The position numbers and the translations under genes are program-made. A stretch of 64,000 nt of DNA from Streptomyces sp. KL109B (GTDB lineage: Bacteria; Actinomycetota; Actinomycetes; Streptomycetales; Streptomycetaceae): NCBI RefSeq assembly GCF_030766935.1, contig NZ_JASERL010000017.1:124001-188000 (forward strand), read 5' to 3'. Each line of letters starts with the position of its first letter. Within the stretch, counting starts at the first letter, position 1. The notes below the pieces were generated by a model that saw only the letters and a program-made list of their open reading frames with translations, was not told the DNA's origin and ran no database searches. Of the stretch, positions 50,990-59,073 are shown piece by piece.

Positions 50990-50999
50990 GGAGTGGCGT

Positions 51000-51509
51000 A
51001 TGTCGGAGACAACCGAGAAGGCAGTGCTGGCCGGTGGCTGCTTCTGGGGCATGCAGGACCTGATCCGCAAGCGGCCCGGCGTACTGTCGACGCGCGTGGG
51101 CTACTCCGGCGGTGACACGCCGAACGCCACGTACCGCAACCACGGCGACCACGCCGAGGCCATCGAGGTCGTCTATGACCCCTCGGTGATCACGTACCGG
51201 GACCTGCTGGAGTTCTTCTTCCAGGTCCACGACCCGACCACGAAGGACCGCCAGGGCAACGACCTGGGCCGTAGCTACCGCTCCGCGATCTACTACGCGG
51301 ACGAGGCGCAGCGCGAGGTCGCCGTCGACACCATCGCCGACGTCGAGGCGAGCGGACTGTGGCCCGGGAAGGTCGTGACCGAGGTCGAGCCGGTCGGCGA
51401 CTTCTGGGAGGCCGAGCCGGAGCACCAGGACTACCTGGAGCGCTACCCCGAGGGCTACACCTGCCACTTCCCGCGGCCGAACTGGAAGCTGCCGAAGCGC
51501 GCCGCCTGA
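51000..51509 (+). CDS. msrA: peptide methionine sulfoxide reductase A
   Basis: A 169-aa enzyme reducing Met-S-sulfoxide in proteins. Catalytic Cys14 is in AGGCFWGMQD; the following GVLSTRVGYSGGDTPNATYRNHGDHAEAIEV and FFQVHDPTTKDRQGNDLG are diagnostic. GGGAG lies 6 nt before the ATG at 51000. It shares a divergent promoter with fprA, and joint control by iron or oxidative stress is likely. Confidence 0.94.
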   Translation: MSETTEKAVLAGGCFWGMQDLIRKRPGVLSTRVGYSGGDTPNATYRNHGDHAEAIEVVYDPSVITYRDLLEFFFQVHDPTTKDRQGNDLGRSYRSAIYYADEAQREVAVDTIADVEASGLWPGKVVTEVEPVGDFWEAEPEHQDYLERYPEGYTCHFPRPNWKLPKRAA

Positions 51510-51636
51510 GCGGTCGGGCGGAGGGGGTCGGGGCGTCGTCCGTGGAGGGCGGCGTCCCGTTTTTCGTGGCGAGTGGTTGACATGTCCCGGGCGGCCAGAG
51601 AAGTCTGGCCGACATCTTGTTTCCCCGTACACGTAA

Positions 51637-51657
51637 ATGCATGATGGCTGCATGCAT
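51637..51657 (+). promoter_or_regulatory. ATGCAT-N9-ATGCAT repeat, candidate MarR operator
   Basis: Two self-complementary ATGCAT hexamers 15 bp apart centre to centre, overlapping two possible start codons of the MarR gene. Confidence 0.5.
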
Positions 51658-52092
51658 AAGCGGGTTATGGACCCTGGCGAGAGCCTGATCGCGTCCGTGG
51701 AACAGCTGGTCCGCCACGTGCGCAGGAGCGCCGTCACCGGCGGCCTGAGCACCGCGGCCTCCTCCGCCCTCGCCCGGCTGGGCCGCGAGGGGCCGCAGCG
51801 CCTCACCGACCTGGCCCGCGCCGAAGGCGTCTCGCAGCCGAACATGACGCAGCTCGTGACCCGCATGGAACGCGCGGGTCTCGTCCGGCGCACCGCCCAC
51901 CACAGCGACGGCCGGGGCGTCCTCGTCGACGTCACCGACAGCGGCATGGAGATCTCCCGGCAGCGCAGGGCCGAACGGGACCAGGCCCTCGAAGACCTGG
52001 TCGCGGAGCTGACGGAGGCCGAACAGGCCGCCGTGCGCCTCGCCCTGCCCGCCCTCGCGCGCGTGATCCAGGAACGGCACCTGCGCGGCTGA
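51637..52092 (+). CDS. MarR family regulator
   Basis: A 151-aa winged-helix repressor. The recognition region is RLTDLARAEGVSQPNMTQLVTRMERAGLVRR, and the wing is HSDGRGVLVDVTDSG. The start is uncertain: ATGs at 51637, 51652 and 51667 are in frame and none has a ribosome site. The first two lie inside an ATGCAT-N9-ATGCAT repeat that may be its operator. It is followed after 71 nt by an MFS-Usp gene, its likely target. Confidence 0.87.
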   Translation: MHDGCMHKRVMDPGESLIASVEQLVRHVRRSAVTGGLSTAASSALARLGREGPQRLTDLARAEGVSQPNMTQLVTRMERAGLVRRTAHHSDGRGVLVDVTDSGMEISRQRRAERDQALEDLVAELTEAEQAAVRLALPALARVIQERHLRG

Positions 52093-52163
52093 CGCCGGCG
52101 GAGCCGACACCCGCACCCCTCCGTACCGACCTCGTCCATACGTCGCGAAAGAGAAGCACACAC

Positions 52164-53891
52164 ATGAGTGCACCCACCGCGAAGTCCGCGAGCCCCTTCA
52201 AGCAGCCCAAGGCGGTCTGGGCCGTCGCGTTCGCCTGCGTCATCTCCTTCATGGGCATCGGCCTCGTCGACCCGATCCTGCCCGCGCTCGCCGACAGCCT
52301 GCACGCCACACCCAGCCAGGTGTCGCTGCTGTTCAGCAGCTATCTGATCGTGACGGCCGTCGCGATGCTCGTCGTCGGCTGGTTCTCCAGCCGCTTCGGC
52401 GCCAAACGCACCCTCGTCATAGGCCTGTCCGTCATCGTCGTGTTCTCGGCGCTCGCCGGAGCCACCGACTCCATCAACGGCATCGTCGGCTTCCGGGCCG
52501 GCTGGGGGCTCGGCAACGCCCTGTTCATCGCCACCTCCCTCGCCGTCATCGTCGCCTCGGCGAGCGGCGGATTCGGCGGCGCGATCATCCTCTACGAGAC
52601 CGCCCTCGGCCTCGGTATCGCCGTCGGGCCGCTCCTGGGCGGCGAGTTGGGGGCGATCAGCTGGCGCGGACCCTTCTTCGGCGTCGCCGTCCTCATGGCC
52701 ATCGCGCTCGTCGCCACCATCGCCTTCGTCCCCGACCTGCCCAGGCCCAAGAGGATCACGTCACCGATCGCCCCGCTCAAGGCGCTGCGCCACCGCGGGC
52801 TGCTGACCATGGGCATCATGGCGCTGCTCTACAACTGGGGCTTCTTCACGATGCTCGGGTACGCGCCGTACCCCATGGAGCTGGACGCGCATCAGCTCGG
52901 CCTCGTCTTCACCGGCTGGGGTCTGCTCGTCGCCCTGTTCAGCGTGTACTTCGCGCCGCGCCTCCAGGCCCGCTACGGCACCGCCGCCGTCCTCTACGCG
53001 AATCTGTTCTGCCTGGGCGTCGTGATGGCGGTCATCGCCGCCGGGGTCACGACGCCGACCGTCGTGATTGTCGCCGTCATCGTCAGCGGCGCCTTCATCG
53101 GCATCAACAACACGCTCACCACGCAGGCCGTCATGCTGGTCTCCCCGGTGGAACGCCCCGTCGCCTCGTCCGCGTACGGGTTCCTGCGGTTCATCGGCGG
53201 CGGCCTCGCGCCGTACGTCGCCGGCAAGCTGGCCGACGCCATGGACCTCAGCGTCCCCTTCTACCTCGCCGCCCTCACCTTCCTCCTCGCCATCCCGGTC
53301 CTCGCCAGCGGGCACCGGCTGCTGCGGCAGGCGGAGGCGGACACGGGGGACGGCGAGCCGGTGCGGCCCGCGCTGACGCCCGTCGGCGCCCCGGCCAGGA
53401 GCACACAGCCGCGCGTCGTCGTCGCCGTCGGGGACCACGACCGGGCGCCCGCCATCGTCGACGCCGCCGCGCGCCTCGCCCAAGGCACCGGCAGCCCCCT
53501 GGAGGTCGTGCACGTGCAGCAGACCGCCGTGGTCGACGACCAGGCCGCCGACACCGAGGACCTGGCGCAGGCCCGCGCCGCCGTCACCGCCCACCTCGAC
53601 CGGCTCGCCGGACAGGGCGTGGCCGCCACCGGGCAGGTGCTGGGCAGCGTCGGGGACCACGCCGCCGCGGGGCGGGCGCTCGCCCGGCACGCGGCCGACG
53701 TCGGTGCCCGCGTCGTGGCCGTCGGACACTCGCCGCGCGGCCCGCTCGCCCAGTTCGCCGACGGCAGCTTCACCACCGCGCTCACCCACGCCTGCGCCTG
53801 CACGGTCGTCCTCGTCGACCCGGCCGCGGACGCCGCGCCCCGCCCCCTGACCGCCGCGGCCCTCGCCGAACTGCGCGGCGCCGGGGCCTGA
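52164..53891 (+). CDS. MFS transporter fused to a universal stress protein domain
   Basis: A 575-aa fusion. Residues 15-395 form a 12-helix MFS carrier like EmrD/AraJ (GIGLVDPILPALADSL, then WFSSRFGAKRT). Residues 415-555 form a UspA domain: RVVVAVGDHDRAPAIVDAAARLA, LEVVHVQQ, and the nucleotide-site-like GHSPRGPLAQFADGSFTTALTHACACTVVLVD. ATP or AMP bound by the Usp domain could gate transport. Under the preceding MarR gene. Exported compound unknown. Confidence 0.9.
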   Translation: MSAPTAKSASPFKQPKAVWAVAFACVISFMGIGLVDPILPALADSLHATPSQVSLLFSSYLIVTAVAMLVVGWFSSRFGAKRTLVIGLSVIVVFSALAGATDSINGIVGFRAGWGLGNALFIATSLAVIVASASGGFGGAIILYETALGLGIAVGPLLGGELGAISWRGPFFGVAVLMAIALVATIAFVPDLPRPKRITSPIAPLKALRHRGLLTMGIMALLYNWGFFTMLGYAPYPMELDAHQLGLVFTGWGLLVALFSVYFAPRLQARYGTAAVLYANLFCLGVVMAVIAAGVTTPTVVIVAVIVSGAFIGINNTLTTQAVMLVSPVERPVASSAYGFLRFIGGGLAPYVAGKLADAMDLSVPFYLAALTFLLAIPVLASGHRLLRQAEADTGDGEPVRPALTPVGAPARSTQPRVVVAVGDHDRAPAIVDAAARLAQGTGSPLEVVHVQQTAVVDDQAADTEDLAQARAAVTAHLDRLAGQGVAATGQVLGSVGDHAAAGRALARHAADVGARVVAVGHSPRGPLAQFADGSFTTALTHACACTVVLVDPAADAAPRPLTAAALAELRGAGA

Positions 53892-53958
53892 ACGCACGTT
53901 TGGCGCGCCCTGATCCGGTTAGGAGGGGAAGATCAGTCGAAACGGGGAGGCACGCGAA

Positions 53959-54138
53959 ATGTTTGCACCGAGCGGACAGTGGGTGCGCACACGCACCGAA
54001 GCCGACACGAAGGCGTTCCTCAAGGAGAAGGAAATGGAGCGCGAGCGCTCCATGGAGCCGGGGAAGGGCACCGCGATCGTGACCGGGATCGTGGTGCTGT
54101 TCCTCCTCGGCTGGGCCGTGTACGCCCTCGTACGCTGA
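53959..54138 (+). CDS. 59-aa single-pass membrane protein
   Basis: ATG at 53959 with GGGAGG 8 nt upstream. The N-terminal 35 residues are charged and helical (TEADTKAFLKEKEMERERSM), followed by one membrane helix (TAIVTGIVVLFLLGWAVYALV) ending in Arg. It may be a small membrane-complex subunit. It converges on malY, and the two stop codons form a hairpin. Confidence 0.8.
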   Translation: MFAPSGQWVRTRTEADTKAFLKEKEMERERSMEPGKGTAIVTGIVVLFLLGWAVYALVR

Positions 54139-54152
54139 CCTGAACCTCAGCG
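54133..54152. terminator. hairpin built from two convergent stop codons
   Basis: CGCTGA-CCTGAACC-TCAGCG: the TGA of the 59-aa gene pairs with the complement of the malY TGA. The stem is only 6 bp, so terminator strength is doubtful. Confidence 0.5.
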
Positions 54153-55328
54153 GCGGACGGCGCGTACGCCGTCGACGAGGGCGCCGACCCCGCGCTCGAC
54201 CTTCGAGCGCGGGCACCCCACGTTCAGCCGTAGATGCCCGGCCGCGCCGTACGCCGTGCCCGGCATGATCGCCACCCGCTGCCGTTCGACGAGTTCGCGC
54301 TGGAGCGCGTCCTCGTCCACGCCGAGCGGGCGCAGATCGATCCAGGCGAGATAACCGGCCTGCGGCGGCGCCCAGTCGAGCTCGGGGAACGCCTCCGACA
54401 GGCGCTGAGCCACGTACGAGAGATTGCCGCGCAGGTAGTCGCCGAGCGCGTCCAGCCAGGGGCCGCCCTCCCGGTACGCCGCGATGTGGCCGACCAGCGA
54501 GAGCACGGCGGGTGACGACAGGCCGTCGGCCTCCTTGAGGCCGCGCAGATAGGCGTCGCGGGAGTCCGGGTCGCCGACGATGCCGTAACTCCCGGTCAGG
54601 GCAGGGATGTTGAAGGACTTCGAGGCAGACGTGACGACCGCCCAGCGCGTGCCGTGGGCCGCGTGCAGTGGCCAGGGGCGGTGCGTGGCCGGCGGGTGGG
54701 CGAGGTCCGAGTGGATCTCGTCGCTGATGACCGCCACGCCGTGCCGCGCGCACAGCCCGGCCATGCGGTCCAGTTCCGCCGCCGTCCACACATGGCCGGT
54801 GGGATTGTGCGGCGAGCACAGCAGCAGCACCGACGTGTCCGGCAGCGCAAGCAGCCGCTCCAGCTCGTCCCAGTCGCCCAACGGGCAGGTCAGCAGCCGC
54901 CGTTCGTGCGCGGCGACCGACTTCGGGAACGCGTCGTACGTCGGGGTGTGCGTCACGACGCCGTCGCCGGGGTGCGACCACAGCCGCAGCAGCTGGCCGA
55001 CCTGGTAGATGACGGACGGGCCGTAGACGATCGACTCCGGATCCACGGGGGTGGCGTGCCGCGTCGCGTACCAGTCGACGATCGCGGACAGGAAGTCGTC
55101 GTGGCGCCAGCGGGAGTAGCCGAGGACGCCGTGGTCGAGCCGGGCGCGCAGCGCCGCGAGTACCTCGGGGGCCGTCTCGAAGTCCATGTCGGAGATCGTG
55201 AACGGCAGCAGGTCCGGCACACCGAAACGGTCCTCGACGTAGTCCCATTGGGTGCACCACGTGCCGTGCCGGTCGACGACCGTGTCGAAGTCGTAGGCGC
55301 GGTTGTCGGCGGGGGAGGGGTGTCGCAC
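54147..55328 (-). CDS. malY: MalY/PatB-type PLP enzyme (C-S lyase/aminotransferase fold)
   Basis: A 393-aa fold-type I PLP enzyme. PLP Lys237 is in VVTSASKSFNIPALTGSYGI; other motifs are LPFTISDMDFETAPEV, CSPHNPTGHVW and ISDEIHSDL, all typical of MalY/PatB cystathionine beta-lyases. The GTG start lies 3 nt after the malX-type stop, so the two are translationally coupled. In E. coli malX-malY form the same operon and MalY also dampens MalT; no MalT is visible here. Confidence 0.9.
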   Translation of the reverse strand: MRHPSPADNRAYDFDTVVDRHGTWCTQWDYVEDRFGVPDLLPFTISDMDFETAPEVLAALRARLDHGVLGYSRWRHDDFLSAIVDWYATRHATPVDPESIVYGPSVIYQVGQLLRLWSHPGDGVVTHTPTYDAFPKSVAAHERRLLTCPLGDWDELERLLALPDTSVLLLCSPHNPTGHVWTAAELDRMAGLCARHGVAVISDEIHSDLAHPPATHRPWPLHAAHGTRWAVVTSASKSFNIPALTGSYGIVGDPDSRDAYLRGLKEADGLSSPAVLSLVGHIAAYREGGPWLDALGDYLRGNLSYVAQRLSEAFPELDWAPPQAGYLAWIDLRPLGVDEDALQRELVERQRVAIMPGTAYGAAGHLRLNVGCPRSKVERGVGALVDGVRAVRR

Positions 55329-55331
55329 GGC

Positions 55332-56930
55332 TCAGCCCGCCGGGACCATGGTGGCGATGGCGTCCTTCACGGACTGCACCTGCGGACCTATGACCACCTG
55401 CACGGTGTGCGCGTCGAGCTTCACCACACCGACGGCGCCCAGCTTCTTCAGGCGCTGCTCGTCCACCCGTTCCGCGTCCTCGACGGTCAGGCGGAGGCGA
55501 GTGATGCAGTTGTCGAGCGACGTGATGTTGTCCGCGCCGCCGATCGCGTCGAGGATCGCCACGGCGTCGTACTTCCCGGCGATCAGCTCACGGGGAGCGT
55601 CGTCCTCACCGGCCGGTTCCTCGGCGGACTCGTCCTCGGCCGCCGCCTCCTCGCGCCCCGGCGTCTTCAGGTCGAAGCGCCTGATGGCCCAGCGGAACAG
55701 GAAGTAGTAGACGGCGAACCACACCGCCGCGATGACCGGCACCAGGTACCACTTCGTGGTGGTGCCTTGCAGGACGCCGAAGACGAGCCAGTCGATGACA
55801 TTGCCGTCCGTGTTGCCGATGAACACCCCGAGCACGGCGGCGGCGAGGAAGCCGAGCCCGACGAGGACCGCGTGGAGGACGTACAGCCACGGCGCGATGA
55901 ACAGGAACAGGAACTCCAGCGGCTCCGTGATGCCGCCGACGACACACGCCACGACACCGGAGACGAGCAGCGCCTTGATCTCGGGGCGCATGCTCTTGCG
56001 GGCGCAGTGGTACATGGCGAGCGCGGCGCCCGGCAGGCCGCCGAGGTAGGCCGCCATCTTGCCCTGCGAGAGGAAGTGGGTGGCGTCGGTGACGGCGGTC
56101 GTGGGCGGCTTCGAGCAGTTGAGCTGCGCGTAGAACATGTTCAGGGCGCCGGAGACCTGGTCCCCGCAGACGGCGCCCGAACCGCCGACGTCGGTGAAGC
56201 GGAACATGGCGACCAGGATGTGGTGCAGGCCCACCGGGCGCAGCAGCACCTCGCCCATACCGAAGAAGAACGGGCCGAACACACCCGCGTGGCCGATCGC
56301 GCGGCCCAGGTCGGTGATCCAGCCGTTGAACGTCGGCCACACCAGCGGGATCAGCAGACCGAGCACGCTGAGCGTGAGCGCGGAGACGATCGGGACGAAC
56401 CGCAGGCCCCCGAAGAAGGCCAGCGCGTCCGGCATCCGCTGGGTACGGAACCGCTGGTGAAGGAAGCTGACAACGATGCCAACGGCGACCGCGCCGAGGA
56501 GTCCCGTATCGATGGACTGGATGCCGATGACATCGGCGATGCCGTAGTGGGCGATCGCCTTCGCGTCGTCGAAGTCGACGCCCTTGGCGGTGAGATAGAA
56601 GTTCACCGCGAGGTTCATCGCGGCGAAACCGACGAAGCCGGAGAAGGCCGCGACCCCCTTGTCCTCGCGGGCGAGGCCGAGGGGGATGGCTATCGCGAAC
56701 ATCACGGGGAGGAACTGGAAGGCCACCTGGCCGGTGTTCGCCATCCACGTGAAGACCAGGTGGAAACCCTGGCCCTGAAGGAACGTCAGATTGTTGGTGA
56801 CGGCGTCGCTGGAGAGCGAGGAGCCGATGCCGAGCATGATGCCGCAGAACGCGAGCAGTGCCACGGGCAGCATGAATGTCTTGCCGAGGCTCTGGAGGAA
56901 CTCCCAGAGCGCGGCCTTTGTCTTCTGCAT
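55332..56930 (-). CDS. malX: PTS EIICB permease, MalX type
   Basis: A 532-aa phosphotransferase permease. The IIC domain (about 1-420) begins LGKTFMLPVALLAFCGIMLGIGSSLSS in outline and contains GEVLLRPVGLHHILVAMFRFTD and the substrate-site GGITEPLEFLFLF. The IIB domain (about 445-532) has the phosphorylated Cys475 in SLDNCITRLRL. Similarity to E. coli MalX is high along the whole length. No IIA domain is present, so a separate EIIA is needed. The ATG lacks a clear ribosome site. Confidence 0.92.
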   Translation of the reverse strand: MQKTKAALWEFLQSLGKTFMLPVALLAFCGIMLGIGSSLSSDAVTNNLTFLQGQGFHLVFTWMANTGQVAFQFLPVMFAIAIPLGLAREDKGVAAFSGFVGFAAMNLAVNFYLTAKGVDFDDAKAIAHYGIADVIGIQSIDTGLLGAVAVGIVVSFLHQRFRTQRMPDALAFFGGLRFVPIVSALTLSVLGLLIPLVWPTFNGWITDLGRAIGHAGVFGPFFFGMGEVLLRPVGLHHILVAMFRFTDVGGSGAVCGDQVSGALNMFYAQLNCSKPPTTAVTDATHFLSQGKMAAYLGGLPGAALAMYHCARKSMRPEIKALLVSGVVACVVGGITEPLEFLFLFIAPWLYVLHAVLVGLGFLAAAVLGVFIGNTDGNVIDWLVFGVLQGTTTKWYLVPVIAAVWFAVYYFLFRWAIRRFDLKTPGREEAAAEDESAEEPAGEDDAPRELIAGKYDAVAILDAIGGADNITSLDNCITRLRLTVEDAERVDEQRLKKLGAVGVVKLDAHTVQVVIGPQVQSVKDAIATMVPAG

Positions 56931-56979
56931 GAGGGGTCAGTCGTCTTTCGGGCCAAAGCGAGCAGCGTGGGGGTGTCCG

Positions 56980-56995
56980 ATCCGCCGGAACGGAT
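56980..56995. promoter_or_regulatory. ATCCG-N6-CGGAT inverted repeat upstream of malX
   Basis: Perfect 5-bp arms in the 204-bp gap between malX and the divergent monooxygenase, 50 bp before malX. It is a weak candidate operator; no DasR-type site was seen. Confidence 0.35.
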
Positions 56996-57134
56996 GACAT
57001 CACAGCACGTCGAGCCGTGTCTACGGAGATCGTGCACCGATACCGCATGTGCGCGCCGGGCCTCGGGTAGGCGCACTGGCGCCGCACCGTATGGATCTGT
57101 CACCGAGTCGGACTCGTCGTGGGGGAGAGCGCGC

Positions 57135-58358
57135 ATGCCGGACATCGGGATCGTGGGAACCGGAGTGGCGGGCCTGCACCTGGGGCTGCTGCTGCGCGAA
57201 CAGGACATCGACGCCACCATCTACACGGACCGGGCCCCCGAGGCCGCCGCGAACGGCCGGCTGCCGGCCACCGTCGCCCACCACGCGCCGACCCTGATGC
57301 GGGAGGCCGCGCTCGGCGTGCAGCGCTGGCCCGGTGACACGTACGGCTACGGCTGCCACCACCACTACGTGGGCGGGCCCACGCCGCTGATCTTCCGGGG
57401 CGACTTCCGCGCGCCCTCGCGGGCCGTCGACCACCGGCTCTATCTGCCCGCGCTCGCCGGGGACTTCCAGGAGCGCGGCGGCGATGTGGTGGTGCGGCAG
57501 GTGGCTCCCGCGGACCTGGAACACGTCGCGGCCCGGCACGACCTGCTCGTCGTGGCGTCGGGGCGCGGCCCCCTCGCGGGTCTGTTCCCGACGGTCGCCG
57601 ACTCCGCCACCGTCGAGGCGCCCCGCCGTCTGCTGTGCGCGGGGCTCTACCACGGCGTCGCGCCGACGGCCCCGAAGGGCGTGACCCTGTCCATCGCGCC
57701 GGGCCGGGGCGAAGTCATCGAGATACCGCTGTACTCGGGCGCGGGCCATGTCACCGCGCTGCTCTTCGAGTGCGTGCCCGGCGGCGGGGCCGACGCACTG
57801 TGCGCGGCGGACGCGGGGGAGGACCAACAGCGCTTCCTGCGCGCGCTGCTCGACGAACTCGCGCACCACCACCCGACCGTCTTCGAACGCGTCGCCCCCG
57901 CCGACTTCGGGCCGACGGGCCCCCTCGACGTGGTGCGGACCGCGATCACACCGACCGTGCGCGCCGACCACACACCCCTGCCAGGTGGGCGCCACGCACT
58001 CGCCCTCGGTGACGCGCACACCACCCTCGACCCGATCGTCGGTCAGGGCGCCAACTCCGCCTCGTATTCCGCCCAGATCGTCGCCGACGCGATCGCCGAG
58101 GACCTCGCCTTCGACGAGCTGTTCTGCCGGCGCGTAGCCCGCCGCCGCGCCGAATTCGTCCTCGGCGCCGCCCGCTGGTCCGAACTCATGACCCGGCCGC
58201 CCGCCGAGCACATCCTGCGGCTGCTCGGCGCGATGAGCGCGCACCAGAGCGCGGCCGACGAGTTCACCGACAACTTCGCCCACCCGGACCGGCAGTGGCG
58301 CATCGTGGCGACGGCGCAGCGCACCCAGGAGTTCCTGCGGCGGCACGGCGCCGCGTAA
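57135..58358 (+). CDS. StyA-like FAD monooxygenase
   Basis: A 407-aa flavin monooxygenase like the styrene/indole monooxygenase oxygenase component. The Rossmann motif is IGIVGTGVAGLHLGLLL at the N-terminus, with later APTLMREAALGVQRWPGD, a His-rich CHHHYVGG, and the FAD-ribityl motif HALALGDAHTTLDPIVGQGANSA. GGGGGAG lies 7 nt before the ATG. Such enzymes need FADH2 from a StyB reductase, and no such gene is nearby. Substrate unknown. Confidence 0.88.
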   Translation: MPDIGIVGTGVAGLHLGLLLREQDIDATIYTDRAPEAAANGRLPATVAHHAPTLMREAALGVQRWPGDTYGYGCHHHYVGGPTPLIFRGDFRAPSRAVDHRLYLPALAGDFQERGGDVVVRQVAPADLEHVAARHDLLVVASGRGPLAGLFPTVADSATVEAPRRLLCAGLYHGVAPTAPKGVTLSIAPGRGEVIEIPLYSGAGHVTALLFECVPGGGADALCAADAGEDQQRFLRALLDELAHHHPTVFERVAPADFGPTGPLDVVRTAITPTVRADHTPLPGGRHALALGDAHTTLDPIVGQGANSASYSAQIVADAIAEDLAFDELFCRRVARRRAEFVLGAARWSELMTRPPAEHILRLLGAMSAHQSAADEFTDNFAHPDRQWRIVATAQRTQEFLRRHGAA

Positions 58359-58388
58359 CCCGCCAGAAGCGAATCAGCAGTTTTCCAT

Positions 58389-58412
58389 CACTGATTGAAA
58401 CACTGATTGAAA
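58389..58412 (+). repeat. two 12-bp direct repeats CACTGATTGAAA
   Basis: Exact tandem copies in the 84-bp gap before the TetR gene. The second copy contains TTGAAA, a possible -35 placed 17 bp before a weak TGTCCT -10, with the ATG 7 nt further on. They could bind the TetR protein. Confidence 0.6.
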
Positions 58413-58442
58413 AGTGTGCGGCGCCGTGCTGTCCTGGTGCGC

Positions 58443-59036
58443 ATGCCCACCGACACCACACGGGCGGCACTGCTCGACGCCGCCGAGCGGCTCTTCCTCG
58501 CGAAGGGGTACGAGCAGGTCTCCGTACGCGCGGTCAACGCGGCGGCGGGCATGAACCCGGCCGCCGTCCACTACCACTTCGGCACCAAGGAAGACCTCGT
58601 CGCCGCCCTGTTGCAGAGCCGCCTCGGACCGCTGTGGGCGGGGCCGCTCGCGGACGTGGAGCGGCGGCTCGGCGAGGGGAGCGCCCCGCGCGTCGAGGAG
58701 TTCGTCGACGTGCTGGTGCGGCCGCTCGACGAGCTGACGGGGACGCCGCACGGCCGCATGCTGCTGCACCTGCTGGCCCGCGTCGTACTGCGCCGCCGTG
58801 AACTCCCCTTCGACGCGCGGTGGTTCGGGCACGCCTCGTGGCGCGACCTGCTGTGCGCCGCACACCCCGACCTCTCACGGACCGAGGCCGCGCACCGCCT
58901 GCGCATGACGTTCGACCTGCTGCTCCAGCTCTACGGTGAGCCCCAGTCGGCCACCGCCGAGCTCGGCGGCACCCCGCGTCCGCCCGTGGACACGGTCATC
59001 GCCTTCGTCACGGCGGGCCTCAACGCCCGCCCCTGA
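58443..59036 (+). CDS. TetR family regulator
   Basis: A 197-aa repressor. The helix-turn-helix is VSVRAVNAAAGMNPAAVHYHFGTKEDLVAALL; the C-terminal domain contains RRRELPFDARWFGHASW. The ATG at 58443 lacks a ribosome site and may be leaderless. It lies between the StyA-like monooxygenase and the old-yellow-enzyme gene, and probably controls the latter. Confidence 0.88.
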   Translation: MPTDTTRAALLDAAERLFLAKGYEQVSVRAVNAAAGMNPAAVHYHFGTKEDLVAALLQSRLGPLWAGPLADVERRLGEGSAPRVEEFVDVLVRPLDELTGTPHGRMLLHLLARVVLRRRELPFDARWFGHASWRDLLCAAHPDLSRTEAAHRLRMTFDLLLQLYGEPQSATAELGGTPRPPVDTVIAFVTAGLNARP

Positions 59037-59073
59037 ACCCATCGTTGTCCCCCACCAGAGGAGTTGCACCGCC

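Noticed and set aside
54654..57134. Long frame running into the StyA-like gene
   Set aside because: Everything before 57135 is antisense to malY and malX; the ribosome site and Rossmann motif place the true start at 57135.
56931..57134. DasR operator upstream of malX
   Set aside because: No sequence close to the TGGTCTAGACCA-type site was found.
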